This document shows positions 11,694-20,397 of a stretch of DNA of 64,000 nt, in pieces. This DNA is from Corynebacterium afermentans subsp. afermentans (GTDB lineage Bacteria > Actinomycetota > Actinomycetes > Mycobacteriales > Mycobacteriaceae), in NCBI RefSeq assembly GCF_030408355.1, contig NZ_CP046606.1, positions 2,294,001 through 2,358,000 of the forward strand, given 5' to 3'. A model generated the notes under the pieces. It did not search any database and was not told where the DNA came from. It saw only the letters and a list, made by a program, of their open reading frames with translations. Position 1 is the first letter of the stretch. Every line of letters begins with the position of its first letter. Made by a program: the position numbers and the translations under genes.

Positions 11694-13013
11694 CTAGCCC
11701 GCGAACATCTGCCAGATGGCCACGCACATGATCACGATGCCCAGCACGAACACGAACCAGGTTTCCGGCTTGTTGGCGTAGCGCTGGTAGTCCTTGGCGT
11801 AGCGGAACAGAAGCATCGGCACGATGTAAACCAAGAATGTGATGAACACGCCGCCGACCACGGAGATGAGGTCCAGAATGGACGGGTTGAGGATGCCGGC
11901 GATCACTGTGGTGACGAAAATAAAGACGTAGATCCCCCAGCGCAGCTTCTTCGGATCCATGCGCTCAGCGACGCCAGGCGCCACGGCACGCACCAGGTAC
12001 GTGGTGCCTTCCTCGGCGCCCATGACGTGGCCGAAGTAGGACGAGGCGATTGCGCACAGGGCGACGATCGGGGAGAGGACAGCCAAAAACGGCGTGTGGG
12101 TCTCGTTGGCCAGGTAGGACAGCACGGGGATGTTCTGCTCGCGGGCGGCGTCCATGCCGTCGGCACCCAACGCCAGGGTGCAGGACCACACGAAGAACAT
12201 GGTGAATACCACCAGCAGCGCGGTGGTGATGAGCTCGGTCTTCGCCACGGCCTTCTTGGTGGACTCCAGGTCATCCGGGTACTTCTTCTGCACGTCCAGA
12301 GCGAACTGGGACATCGCCGGCATGTGGTTGAAGGAGAACACGAACACCGGCAGGATCAGCAGCATCGCCTTCCAGAACGGCACGTCGGACTCGTAGGAGC
12401 GGAAGCTGGCCAGGTCCCACTGGGGGATGAGGTAGAACGAGACCGCAGCCAAAGCGATGATCAGGGGGTAGACCAGCAGGTTGGCAAAGGCCAGTGTGGC
12501 CTTCTTGCCCAGCGCGTAGGCGCCGGTGAGCACGCCGACGCACAGGAGGGCCATGAGCCAGCGCGGCACTTCAGGGCCGTGGAGCTGGTTGACCACGAAG
12601 CTGTCCATCGTGTTGGTGATACTCACGCCGTAGATGAGCACGATGGGGTAGATGGACAGCCAGTACATCAGGCCCGTCATCAGGCCGCGGTTGCGGCCGG
12701 CAAGGGCGGTGACCACCTGCAGCACGTCCAGACCCTTGACCGGGGAAGCGGCCACGATGCGGGCGTAGGTGCGGTGGGAGAAAAACACCATCGGGCCGAT
12801 GAAGAGGGTGATCAGCAGCAGTGGGACGAAGCCGAAGCTGCCGGCGTCGATGGGAAGGAACAGGATGCCGGCGCCGACGGCGGTGCCGAACAGGGTGATA
12901 GCCCAGGACAGGGTGCCGCCATCGGGGACGGCTCCGGACCGGTTTTCCTCTACCTGCCGCTTGTCGGCGACGGTGAGGTGTTCCAAATTGAACTCTTTGC
13001 CCGCAGTGGTCAA
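11694..13013 (-). CDS. SdaC-like serine/aromatic amino-acid permease (HAAAP family)
   Basis: A 439-residue permease with eleven predicted helices. The first, AITLFGTAVGAGILFLPIDAG, is typical of hydroxy- and aromatic amino-acid permeases. The start appears to be TTG with AAGGAG upstream. The N-terminal tail and final helix resemble the 67-residue protein at 16155. A GTGGTATACGCCAC quasi-palindrome just upstream (13033-13046) could be an operator. The substrate, perhaps serine or threonine, is inferred from the family. Confidence 0.85.
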   Translation of the reverse strand: MTTAGKEFNLEHLTVADKRQVEENRSGAVPDGGTLSWAITLFGTAVGAGILFLPIDAGSFGFVPLLLITLFIGPMVFFSHRTYARIVAASPVKGLDVLQVVTALAGRNRGLMTGLMYWLSIYPIVLIYGVSITNTMDSFVVNQLHGPEVPRWLMALLCVGVLTGAYALGKKATLAFANLLVYPLIIALAAVSFYLIPQWDLASFRSYESDVPFWKAMLLILPVFVFSFNHMPAMSQFALDVQKKYPDDLESTKKAVAKTELITTALLVVFTMFFVWSCTLALGADGMDAAREQNIPVLSYLANETHTPFLAVLSPIVALCAIASSYFGHVMGAEEGTTYLVRAVAPGVAERMDPKKLRWGIYVFIFVTTVIAGILNPSILDLISVVGGVFITFLVYIVPMLLFRYAKDYQRYANKPETWFVFVLGIVIMCVAIWQMFAG

Positions 13014-13089
13014 AGGTACTCCTTAACACATGAGTGGTATACGCCACACGAATGATAAGGCAACACGACGCGCAGCGATAACCGGGGAG

Positions 13090-13593
13090 CTAGGCGCGTT
13101 GCGCCCACTCCACAACCGGGTCGAGGAGTGCCAGGTCCACACGGTCCGTGTCCCGGCCGTAGCTGTCCACCATCGCTTGTTCGTTTTCGGTGCGCTGGAC
13201 CTTGAGCCGCAGCGCGCCCACCAGCGCTTTCATCGCCCACCGGTGCGCGGTGGTCAGCTCCGAGTAGTTCAGCCTGCCAGGCAGGTAAAAGCGGGTCACT
13301 TGCCCGGCGCGGTCCCCGAGGAGGGGGCCGGAAGCGTCGTCGTGCCTTGCGGCGTCGACAGGCGTCATGCCCACAGTGACTAAAGCCAACGGACGGTCAA
13401 TCGCCGGCAGTGATTTGATGAAGCGCACGCCCGGATGCGAGGGGCCGTGGACTGGAGAGAGGACGACGACGGGGCCGCCGGCGGCGTCGAGGGTGGCGGG
13501 CAGCTCGCGCGCGACGGTGCCGAGGCGGCCGGCCAGTGCCTCGGCGTACTGGCGTGTGGAGCCGTAGAACGTGGCGTAGAAGACACTGGTCAT
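13090..13593 (-). CDS. Flavodoxin-domain protein
   Basis: A 167-residue protein beginning SVFYATFYGSTRQYAEAL, the FMN phosphate-binding loop (T/S-x-T/Y-G-S-T) of flavodoxin folds, followed by VVLSPVHGPSHPGVRFI. It resembles HemG-type flavodoxin-like proteins (protoporphyrinogen dehydrogenase), but that role is only one possibility. TAGAAT is 6 bases before the ATG, suggesting a leaderless message. Confidence 0.8.
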   Translation of the reverse strand: MTSVFYATFYGSTRQYAEALAGRLGTVARELPATLDAAGGPVVVLSPVHGPSHPGVRFIKSLPAIDRPLALVTVGMTPVDAARHDDASGPLLGDRAGQVTRFYLPGRLNYSELTTAHRWAMKALVGALRLKVQRTENEQAMVDSYGRDTDRVDLALLDPVVEWAQRA

Positions 13594-13635
13594 AGCCTTA
13601 TTCTACGGCAGATAGACCTGCGCGTTTCCGCGAAC

Positions 13636-15882
13636 CTACATCTGAGGCAGGAACGGGCGCAGCTGATCCAGCACCCACTGGAGCGCGCCGCCCGCGCCGG
13701 CGAGCACTGCCGCGAGCAGGCCAAGCACGCCCACCAGCACACCACCGGCGAAGACGCCGATGCTGCTGCCCACGTTGGAGGAGCCGTCGGAGGAGCCGTC
13801 CTGATCCTCCGCCGGCTTCGGCTCGGCGGTCACGGTGGTCGGCACCGAAACGGTCGTCGTCACCGGAGCAGCGGGAGCGGCCGTGGTGGTCGGCGCAGTG
13901 GTCGGCGCGGTCGTCGGCGCAGGGGCCTTGCCGCGGGCGGTCAGCCACTGGTCCGGGGCGATCGGGTGGTCCACCATGCGGATCTCGCCGATGTTGCCGA
14001 ACCAGCCGTCGACCTTGTCGTTGTCCCAGGCGGAGGTGCCCAGAAGCCACTTGTCGCCGTTGCCGCCCATACCCAGCGGGCCGTAGCCGTCGCGCAGGAT
14101 CGGGGAGCCGTCCACGTACATGGTCACGGACTCGTCGGCCGGGTCGTTGACCACGGCGATGTGCATCCACTTGCCCTTCGGCACCTCGTGGGTCCAGTTG
14201 GAAAAGCCCTCGCCGTTTTCGCCGTAGGAGTACCAGCGCAGCTCACGCAGGCTGGACACGCCGAGCATCTGGATCGGGTCGCCGTCTTCGTTTTCCGGGT
14301 GGGTGATGGTGCCGGAGGCGTCGCGGACCAGGGCGTTGGACCACTTGTTGTTGTCGGCGTTCCAGTCCTCGTCGAGTTTGAGGAAGGCCTCCACGGTGTA
14401 GCCGTCCTTGAATTCCTCGGAGTTGATGTCGGCGCCGGTGGCGGTTTCGAACCAGGCGGTGGAGTGCTTGAACTTCGGGTCCTTCCAGTGCAGGGAGCCG
14501 CGGTCCGAAGACAGCGGGTGCTTGTCGTCGGAGAAGGTCACCGCGTCGGCGCCTGCCGCGATGCGGTGGCGTGCACGGGTCATGTCGTCGCCGCTAGCGA
14601 CGTCGGGGATGACGGCGCCGGCGGGGGCGGCTTCGCCGTCGTTAAGCAATGTGCCCTCGACCTTCGTCTGGCCGGGGCGCCAGTGCACCACGGTGCCGTC
14701 CACGTAGGCGTAGTCTTGCTCGTTCTTCGGCTTGTCCTTCTCGGTGACCTCGTAGGCCTTGTAGCCGTCGGTGATGGTCTGCTTCAGCGCCTCGTTGTAG
14801 TCCGGGTCGTTCGCGTCGCCGGCCGTAAACGAGGGCGCGAACGCCTTGAAGCGCTCCGCGAAGTCGAAATCGATGGTGTAGGAGTCGCCCTCGCCCTCCA
14901 TGATCAGGTGGTCGAAGGAGTTGAGCTGCTCGTACTTCTTGGACTTCACCCACGGCGAGTACGCGAGCATCTCGAGCTGGTTGTTGGTCAGATCGAACTG
15001 CAGCTGGCCCATCAGGCCGTTGCCGCCCAGGTAGGCCATCTGGTAGTCCTGCAGGATGTTGATTACGTCGTGACCAGCGTCGTTCTTCTCCACGTGGTAG
15101 CCCGCACCGTGGTGGTGGCCGGCGATGGTAAGGAAGATCTGGTCGTTTTTACGGATCAGCTTGTCCCAGAGGTGCTCGCCGTACTCCTTGGTGAAGTAGG
15201 TGGACCCGTCGCCGTTGATGCCGGAGATCTCGTGCGCGGTGAGGATCACGGGCAGCTCCGGGTGCTTATCGATGACCTGCTGCGCCCACTCCAGCGTTTC
15301 GTCGTTGGCGCGGAAACCGAGCGCGAGCACCAGGTACTTCTGCCCCTCGGCTTCGAAGATGTGGTACTCCGAGTCGACGCTCTGGCCCGGGAAGGCGTAG
15401 CCGTCGCCGCCCGCGTGGATCTCCGTGGAGGCGGTGCGGCCCATGTAGGTGGAGTTCTTCTTCGCGCGCTCCTCCGGGAAGTACTCGGTGAACGCGGATT
15501 TCCCGTCGAACATGGTCAGGTCGTGGTTGCCCGGTAGCACGGAGTAGTTCACCCCGGCATCCTCGAGCGTTTTCATCGCGCGGTCCGCGATGTCCCAGCT
15601 GGCGCGGTCTTCCGGCTGGTCCACCACGTCGCCCAGGTGGGTGACAAACTGCGTGCCCAGCTTCTTGTGGTTTTCAGCCAGGAACTCGGTCTGCACATCA
15701 AATGGGTTGGTGCCGTAGCGGTCGCCGAAGATGTCGCCGGCGGCCTCGGTGCCGTAACGAGCGTAGAACTGGGTGTCCGGCATGACGCCGAGGGTGAAGC
15801 GGGAGGCGAGATCCTCCGCGTTGGCGACGGGAACTGGGGTGAGCAGGGCGAGAGCAGTAATCGCGGCGATGTGCTTGCGCAT
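13636..15882 (-). CDS. Secreted metallophosphoesterase with LamG-like domain and C-terminal anchor
   Basis: A 748-residue exported protein. After a signal peptide it has a calcineurin-like phosphoesterase domain with metal motifs PDTQ (residue about 35), GDVVDQ, GNHD and TAHEISG, and GHHHG near residue 255. Residues about 430-640 resemble a concanavalin/LamG fold (DGSPILRDGYGPLGM, WLLGTSAWDNDKVDGWFG). A Thr/Pro/Ala-rich stalk of about 50 residues and a hydrophobic C-terminus follow, without LPxTG. Probably envelope-anchored; the substrate is unknown. GAAGGA precedes the ATG. Confidence 0.88.
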   Translation of the reverse strand: MRKHIAAITALALLTPVPVANAEDLASRFTLGVMPDTQFYARYGTEAAGDIFGDRYGTNPFDVQTEFLAENHKKLGTQFVTHLGDVVDQPEDRASWDIADRAMKTLEDAGVNYSVLPGNHDLTMFDGKSAFTEYFPEERAKKNSTYMGRTASTEIHAGGDGYAFPGQSVDSEYHIFEAEGQKYLVLALGFRANDETLEWAQQVIDKHPELPVILTAHEISGINGDGSTYFTKEYGEHLWDKLIRKNDQIFLTIAGHHHGAGYHVEKNDAGHDVINILQDYQMAYLGGNGLMGQLQFDLTNNQLEMLAYSPWVKSKKYEQLNSFDHLIMEGEGDSYTIDFDFAERFKAFAPSFTAGDANDPDYNEALKQTITDGYKAYEVTEKDKPKNEQDYAYVDGTVVHWRPGQTKVEGTLLNDGEAAPAGAVIPDVASGDDMTRARHRIAAGADAVTFSDDKHPLSSDRGSLHWKDPKFKHSTAWFETATGADINSEEFKDGYTVEAFLKLDEDWNADNNKWSNALVRDASGTITHPENEDGDPIQMLGVSSLRELRWYSYGENGEGFSNWTHEVPKGKWMHIAVVNDPADESVTMYVDGSPILRDGYGPLGMGGNGDKWLLGTSAWDNDKVDGWFGNIGEIRMVDHPIAPDQWLTARGKAPAPTTAPTTAPTTTAAPAAPVTTTVSVPTTVTAEPKPAEDQDGSSDGSSNVGSSIGVFAGGVLVGVLGLLAAVLAGAGGALQWVLDQLRPFLPQM

Positions 15883-16042
15883 GGCAGTCCTTCGTTTCTA
15901 GAGGGGCGGTAGGCAGTTGGAAACGTAGCACCCTCAGGTTTCGCTGAGGTAAAATTCAGGTGAAACTTAAGCTTATCGACGCCCACGCGTCGCCCTTACC
16001 CATGTTTCCCCAGGGAATTCTTTTTGGACCCATTTTTCGGCT

Positions 16043-16143
16043 CCGAAAGATATAGGAAAGATATAGCGGGGCGAATGCGGGCCGGAATTCGCTATTTCCC
16101 CTGGTCAGCGAATTGTTCCGATATCTTTCTATATCTTTTTGGG
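16043..16143. repeat. AT-rich imperfect inverted repeat
   Basis: The left arm (16043-16069) has AAAGATATAGGAAAGATATA and the right arm (16116-16143) has ATATCTTTCTATATCTTTTT, near reverse complements inside a GC-rich neighbourhood. Each arm holds a direct doublet of AAGATATAG-like units. It sits between the phosphoesterase gene and the 67-codon gene and may hold promoter or operator elements; no assignment. Confidence 0.6.
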
Positions 16144-16154
16144 CGCGAAAACCC

Positions 16155-16358
16155 TTACCCCGCAACGATGTTGCGCACCGCCACGCCCATGATCACCAGG
16201 CCCACCACTAGCACGAAGATGGTGTCCGGTTTGTCACCCTCGCGCTGCTCCTTGATCTGCTCGATGTCGGCATCCGAGAGGTTCTCCCGGTCGAACTCTT
16301 GGCGCGAGAGCTCAAGGTGCTCGTCGCTGTGCTGCTCCGGCAGCTCGGCGTTAGTCAT
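16155..16358 (-). CDS. Small single-span membrane protein resembling the ends of the SdaC-like permease
   Basis: 67 residues, about 40 polar followed by one helix ending IFVLVVGLVIMGVAV. The polar part EFDRENLSDADIEQIKEQ is similar to permease residues 7-24 (EFNLEHLTVADKRQVEEN), and the helix is similar to the last helix of the same permease (WFVFVLGIVIMCVAI). TAACCT lies 8 bases before the ATG. It may be a relic with the middle deleted or a real regulator or subunit. Confidence 0.65.
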   Translation of the reverse strand: MTNAELPEQHSDEHLELSRQEFDRENLSDADIEQIKEQREGDKPDTIFVLVVGLVIMGVAVRNIVAG

Positions 16359-16465
16359 GCTGGTTTAGGTTACGCGTGTTGCTGTAGGGAGCGGTGTTTT
16401 GCATTCGCCTATCGACGGGCCTCCGGTTGACCACCTCGCAGTTCACGCCAGCAGCGCCGCCATTC

Positions 16466-16542
16466 GCGCAGATGGTGAAAGGCTAATGGTGAAAGTCCGA
16501 AAATTTTCGCGGATTCACCATCCCTCATTCACCATCTGTGCG
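16466..16542. repeat. Long imperfect palindrome with GTGAA units, in the 308-base gap
   Basis: GCGCAGATGGTGAA on the left is mirrored by TTCACCATCTGTGC on the right. An inner pair ATGGTGAA...TCACCAT surrounds AAAATTTT. It would fold into a stem of more than 30 bp. Its GTGAA...TCCG units are like those at 7374-7497. A TATCGACG motif copy lies at 16410. No gene is seen between 16359 and 16666. Confidence 0.65.
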
Positions 16543-16666
16543 GTCTACCGTCTGATCGGGAGGATCTGCGGCACCACCACCGGACGTCCAATTGTTTGCC
16601 AGGTTTTGGTGATCTAGATTTTTAACTCGTCACCGTTTGGCCTGTGTCCCGAAGGATCGCACCACC

Positions 16667-17281
16667 ATGTCCCGTTCCCGCATCGCAACTGCCACGCTCG
16701 CCTGCGCGCTCGCCGTCGGCACTGTTCAAGTCCCCGTCGCTGAGGCGCAGTCGTCAGGGAGTTCGACCAGCACCGTCGACCAGCAAGGATTCGACAAAGC
16801 GACCGCAAAGTGGCAGCCGCTTTTTAGCGACGCATCCGCCTCACTCCAACAGGCCGAACGCGACGCCAAAGCAGCGAAGGTGCAGCGCGACGCTGCGAAC
16901 GCCGCCGTGCGAAACGCGGAGGCAGCGCTGACCGCGGCTGAGGCGGAGTTCGCGTGGGCGCAGGCCGCGGACCAGGACGCGCTGGCGGCGGCGGTGGAGT
17001 CCGCTCGGGAGCGCCTGGCCGGTGCGGAGCAGGGTGTCGAGGACGCGTACGAGCTTTCCGCCGCCGAGCAGATGACCCTCGACGAGGCCGAAGACTACGT
17101 CGCCGAAGCCGAAGCAGAGCTGGCGCAGGTCAACGCGCAGCGCCCGACTCTGGCGCAGTACACCACCACCGAAACCAACACCGCAGCTGTCGTGCTGGGT
17201 GTGCTGGCTGCGCTGGCGGTCGTGGGCATCGGCGTGGTGGCGTTGGCGCCGCGCCTCGGCATCGAGCTGCCCTGGCAGTAG
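16667..17281 (+). CDS. Exported coiled-coil protein with C-terminal membrane helix
   Basis: I chose the ATG at 16667, which gives a clear signal peptide (SRSRIATATLACALAVGT). Residues about 40-165 are Ala/Glu/Gln-rich with heptad character (QQAERDAKAAKVQRDAANAA), predicting a long coiled coil. A hydrophobic helix near the end (VVLGVLAALAVVGIGVVAL) anchors it. It probably extends from the membrane into the envelope. No enzyme motif. Confidence 0.8.
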   Translation: MSRSRIATATLACALAVGTVQVPVAEAQSSGSSTSTVDQQGFDKATAKWQPLFSDASASLQQAERDAKAAKVQRDAANAAVRNAEAALTAAEAEFAWAQAADQDALAAAVESARERLAGAEQGVEDAYELSAAEQMTLDEAEDYVAEAEAELAQVNAQRPTLAQYTTTETNTAAVVLGVLAALAVVGIGVVALAPRLGIELPWQ

Positions 17282-17307
17282 CGACTCAGCCCCAGGGCAC
17301 ACCAAAC

Positions 17308-17568
17308 TTATCGACGGCTAAAGTGCTCCCACGCCCGGTACGTGTCCTGGAGATTGAGCCACAGCTCTGCCGAGGTACCAAGCGCTGCCCCGACCAGCTC
17401 GGCGGATTCCCGCGTAAGCTCCCGCTCGCCCGAGATGAGCTCTTCAACGAAGCGCGTCGGCCGTCCCATGATCGCGGCGAAATCTGCTTCGCTCCAACCA
17501 CGTTCTTCCAGTTCCTCCGCGAGGAAATCTCCTACTGGGAACGCTTCTGCCAAGGGTTGAGTAGCCAC
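17308..17568 (-). CDS. HigA-family antitoxin
   Basis: 86 residues. The helix-turn-helix region WSEADFAAIMGRPTRFVEEL and the tail GTSAELWLNLQDTYR match HigA/XRE addiction-module antidotes, which bind the toxin and repress the operon. Only the 3' end of its higB partner remains just upstream, so it appears to be an orphan. The stop codon lies inside a copy of the TATCGACG motif. Confidence 0.88.
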   Translation of the reverse strand: MATQPLAEAFPVGDFLAEELEERGWSEADFAAIMGRPTRFVEELISGERELTRESAELVGAALGTSAELWLNLQDTYRAWEHFSRR

Positions 17569-17580
17569 TGTTCACCTCCG

Positions 17581-17676
17581 TCAGTGGTAGTCGACCATTT
17601 CAATAACAACTGCGATGCGTCCATCTTCGCTAGTTTCAAATCGAATAACAAGGCGATATTGCTTATTCAGCCACCC
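17581..17676 (-). pseudogene. 3' remnant of a higB toxin gene
   Basis: Too short to be an intact gene. On the minus strand it reads GWLNKQYRLVIRF then VVIEMVDYH and a stop, the conserved end of HigB/RelE-type mRNA interferases. It ends 12 bases before the higA start, the normal higBA order. The 5' two thirds are missing, cut off at the end of the neighbouring unknown gene. Confidence 0.75.
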
Positions 17677-18483
17677 CTACGCCAGCCGCACGCGCGCCCG
17701 CTCTAGCCGGTGCGCCTGCATAACCTTCTCCACCGCGTACACGATCTCCCGCAGCGCGCCGAACCCGGAACGCTTCGTGGACAGATCCACCGTCACTTGC
17801 ACGCTGCCGACCCACATCTCCAGCACCACGTCCGGCTCCGCCTTGTTGGGTCCGAACAGCGGCAGCGGAAAGTAGATGGTGCTGGGCTCGGGCACGATCT
17901 CGACGCCGCGAACTTCTTCGCACTCGAAATCCATGCGCATGCCCGCAAGACCTGCGCGCTTCGGGCCTCCAAGTGTCGGAAGCGTCACTTCACTGATTTC
18001 GACCCGCATTGCATGGGCTACTGCGCCAAGACGCACCGGCTGGGGCAGAGCCCACGAGATGCTGGTGCACAGCACCGGCATGAATTCCATGATCCCCTGT
18101 TCAGCCTGCTCACGTGCCGTGACAGCAAGCGAGTAGATAGCAGCGAACCTCGGCTCAAGAGCCATCGCTTCCCTACATATCTCCGCGAGCATCCCCGCTG
18201 CACGCGCCGCCCTGTTCGCAGTCCTCGCGTCGCGCAGCATCATCAACGGGACGCCAGCCATCACGGTGTAGCTGACCAGCTCCTCAGCGCGCTCCCCGGT
18301 GACCGGCTGACTATCGTCCACCGTCCGCCACTGCCTCGCCGTGCGGTTCACGGCATCCACAATTTCCTGCCCGAGCGCCCGCGCAGTCGCGTTCAGCTCG
18401 CGCCCCGGATTCTCAACTATTACCCGGCCCCCAACGTGCGTTCCCGCCGCCTTGGCCCCAATTTTCCAAGTTTTCATCCCCAT
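17677..18483 (-). CDS. Unknown protein, intact member of a local two-copy family
   Basis: 268 residues from the ATG at 18483 (a TTG at 18513 is possible). It is soluble, with an N-terminal KTWKIGAKAAGTHVGGRVIV and a C-terminal strand-rich part (STIYFPLPLFGPNKAEPDVV) ending in Arg-rich helices. No known fold recognised. A second copy at 19699-21953 is split by an insertion sequence. Placed directly before higBA remnants, it might belong to an addiction or phage-related locus, but nothing proves this. Confidence 0.75.
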   Translation of the reverse strand: MGMKTWKIGAKAAGTHVGGRVIVENPGRELNATARALGQEIVDAVNRTARQWRTVDDSQPVTGERAEELVSYTVMAGVPLMMLRDARTANRAARAAGMLAEICREAMALEPRFAAIYSLAVTAREQAEQGIMEFMPVLCTSISWALPQPVRLGAVAHAMRVEISEVTLPTLGGPKRAGLAGMRMDFECEEVRGVEIVPEPSTIYFPLPLFGPNKAEPDVVLEMWVGSVQVTVDLSTKRSGFGALREIVYAVEKVMQAHRLERARVRLA

Positions 18484-18579
18484 GCCGCGCAGCCTACGGG
18501 GCAGCCTGCTCAAGCACAGCCCCTCGAGTGCTCATTTCAGTGGACATTTGCCTATCGACGCACCAAAGGTTTCCAACGC

Positions 18580-18625
18580 CCAACAGTTGGTGCGCACCCA
18601 GTTGTCCGCAATGCGGAGTCCGCAA
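18580..18625. repeat. Short interspersed repeat, copy B
   Basis: CAACAGTTGG, then TTGTCCGCAATGCGGAGT and CCGCAA. It lies just upstream of the unknown gene, next to a GCCTATCGACG copy; the same arrangement recurs at copy C. Confidence 0.75.
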
Positions 18626-18734
18626 AGCCCTCGGGCAGGTGGCGGATTTCTAAATCACAGAACGTATCTGTTTCGCTGCAGGTGAGAGCGCCGTTATAGT
18701 GTCATGCGCAAATCCATTAGCAGGGAGGTGTTAG

Positions 18735-19400
18735 GTGGCTTTTAGCGCCCTAGTGACCCTTATGGGCGTGTGGTTCGCGGCGATGGCGTCACCGGGTCCA
18801 GACGTAATGCAAATCATTCGCTTAGGTGCGCGCTCTACGCGCGCAGCCGTATGGGCGGCGCTGGGTAGTACCACCGGCCTTACCATCTGGACCGTGGCCT
18901 CCTTAGCGGGGCTGTCCGCATTGATTTCTGCGCACCCTGGCATCCTCGTAGCACTGCAGGTTGTCGGTGGCAGTTACCTGCTGTGGATGGCCTATACCGC
19001 AATTACCGGTGGCATCAAGGAGCGCCGCGCGCCCGCAACTGTAGTGGGTACCGATACCCGCGCCCCGCAGCCGCGCGGGTTTACACCGGACGGCATCATC
19101 AAGGCATCCACCGCTTTTCGCATGGGATTTATCTGCGATCTTTCGAACCCCAAGGTGGTCATTTTCTTCGGCGCCATCTTTGCCAATTTCATCGATCCCG
19201 GCATGGGCATCGGTGCCAATCTCATGGTGGGTGCCGTATTGATTCTGGAAAGCCTTGTGCTCTTTGTGGGTGTGGCTTTGGCTACCCGCGCGGTTGCGAA
19301 GTGGATGGCTAAGAACTCCGCCTGGGTGGATATTGTCAGCGGTGTGGTCTTCCTTCTGCTGGGTGTGATTATCCTTTTTGAGGGCTTACGTTCTCTTTGA
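18735..19400 (+). CDS. LysE/RhtB-family exporter
   Basis: A 221-residue membrane protein with five to six helices and the family opening MGVWFAAMASPGPDVM plus GFICDLSNPKVVIFFGA. Members export amino acids such as lysine, homoserine or threonine. The GTG start has GGGAGGTG upstream, and TATAGT near 18697 may be its -10. Codon use is more AT-tolerant than its neighbours. It lies between the two copies of the duplicated unknown locus, so acquisition by transfer is plausible. Confidence 0.88.
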   Translation: MAFSALVTLMGVWFAAMASPGPDVMQIIRLGARSTRAAVWAALGSTTGLTIWTVASLAGLSALISAHPGILVALQVVGGSYLLWMAYTAITGGIKERRAPATVVGTDTRAPQPRGFTPDGIIKASTAFRMGFICDLSNPKVVIFFGAIFANFIDPGMGIGANLMVGAVLILESLVLFVGVALATRAVAKWMAKNSAWVDIVSGVVFLLLGVIILFEGLRSL

Positions 19401-19698
19401 GGGCTTTGACCAACACGATCGAGCCGAGGAAATATGGCTCCTCCGCCCGCCACGCTACCGTCCCGGCCGGAGGCCTCGGCGAACTCGTCGAGCAACGCGA
19501 GAACGTCAGGGTAGCGCTACCCACGATGGGGTTTATCCAACTGCGCGGAGGTGACGAGTCCGTCGTCTTCCAGCCTGTCCAGAGCATTTCGGCCAGTGCA
19601 TACGAGGGCGTCTACCAAACTTATGCCGTTATCCTTGGCGGTTGCTCACGGACACCAAACTTATCGACGGCTAAAGCGGTCCCCGGCACAGACCCCCA
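19401..19698. other. Gene-free stretch with degraded coding remnants and a higA tail
   Basis: On the minus strand a broken frame reads NGISLVDALVCTGRN...LDKPHRG, a stop, then RYPDVLALLDEFAEAS, looking like a decayed gene of unknown family. At 19651-19676 the sequence ACCAAACTTATCGACGGC repeats the 3' end of higA (17299-17323), so a tail of a second higA copy survives here. Nothing intact is supported. Confidence 0.5.
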
Positions 19699-20397
19699 TC
19701 ACGCCGGCCGCACCCGCGCCCGCCCCAGCCGGTGCGCCTGCACAACCTCCTCCACGGCATACACCATGTCCCGAAGAGCACCGTACCCAGCGAGCTTCGC
19801 CTCGAGGTCCACGATCACCTGCAGGCCATCGACCCACATCTCCATAACCACGCGCGGTTCCGCCGTCCCCGGCGCAAACAGCGGCAGCGGGAAGTACGCT
19901 GAGCCGGAGTCTTTACCGATTTCGCCGCCATCTACCTCGCTGCATTTGTAGTTCAGGCCCATCTCCGCCAGGCCGTCGCCAGCCAATTCAGCGCTAGGTT
20001 CCGGGAAGTCAACCTCCCGGATTTCCACCCGCATCGCGCGATCCGCCTCGCCCGCGCTGGAGAGAGGTTGCGGCAACACGCTGGAGATGGTATCGCAAAA
20101 CGGCCCCATCATGTCCAGACGGCCGGCGGCGGCGCATTCCCGGGCGGAGATCGCTAGCCCGTATACGCCTGCAAACCGCGGTTCCTGTGTGAGCGCCTCC
20201 CCGCTGATCTCCACCATCAACCTGGCTGCCGAACCCGCTGATTCTACGGTTGTTGCTTGCCGCATCAGCAGCAGCGGCAAGCCAGCCATCAAGGCAATGC
20301 CTGCGAGGTGCTCAGCCACCTCACCTGCTTCCGGCTGCTTCATACTGACCGTCCGACACTTTCTGGCCGCCCGATTTAGTCCGGCAACAACCGCTTG
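19699..20397 (-). pseudogene. 3' part of the second copy of the unknown gene, split by IS256-type element
   Basis: About 230 codons clearly paralogous to the intact gene at 17677: SAYFPLPLFAPGTAEPRVV versus STIYFPLPLFGPNKAEPDVV. The frame runs straight into the insertion sequence at 20398. Removing the element and one 8-base duplication restores GRELGQAVVAGLNRAARKC, matching the intact copy. An internal ATG (20343) could still start a truncated product. Confidence 0.85.
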
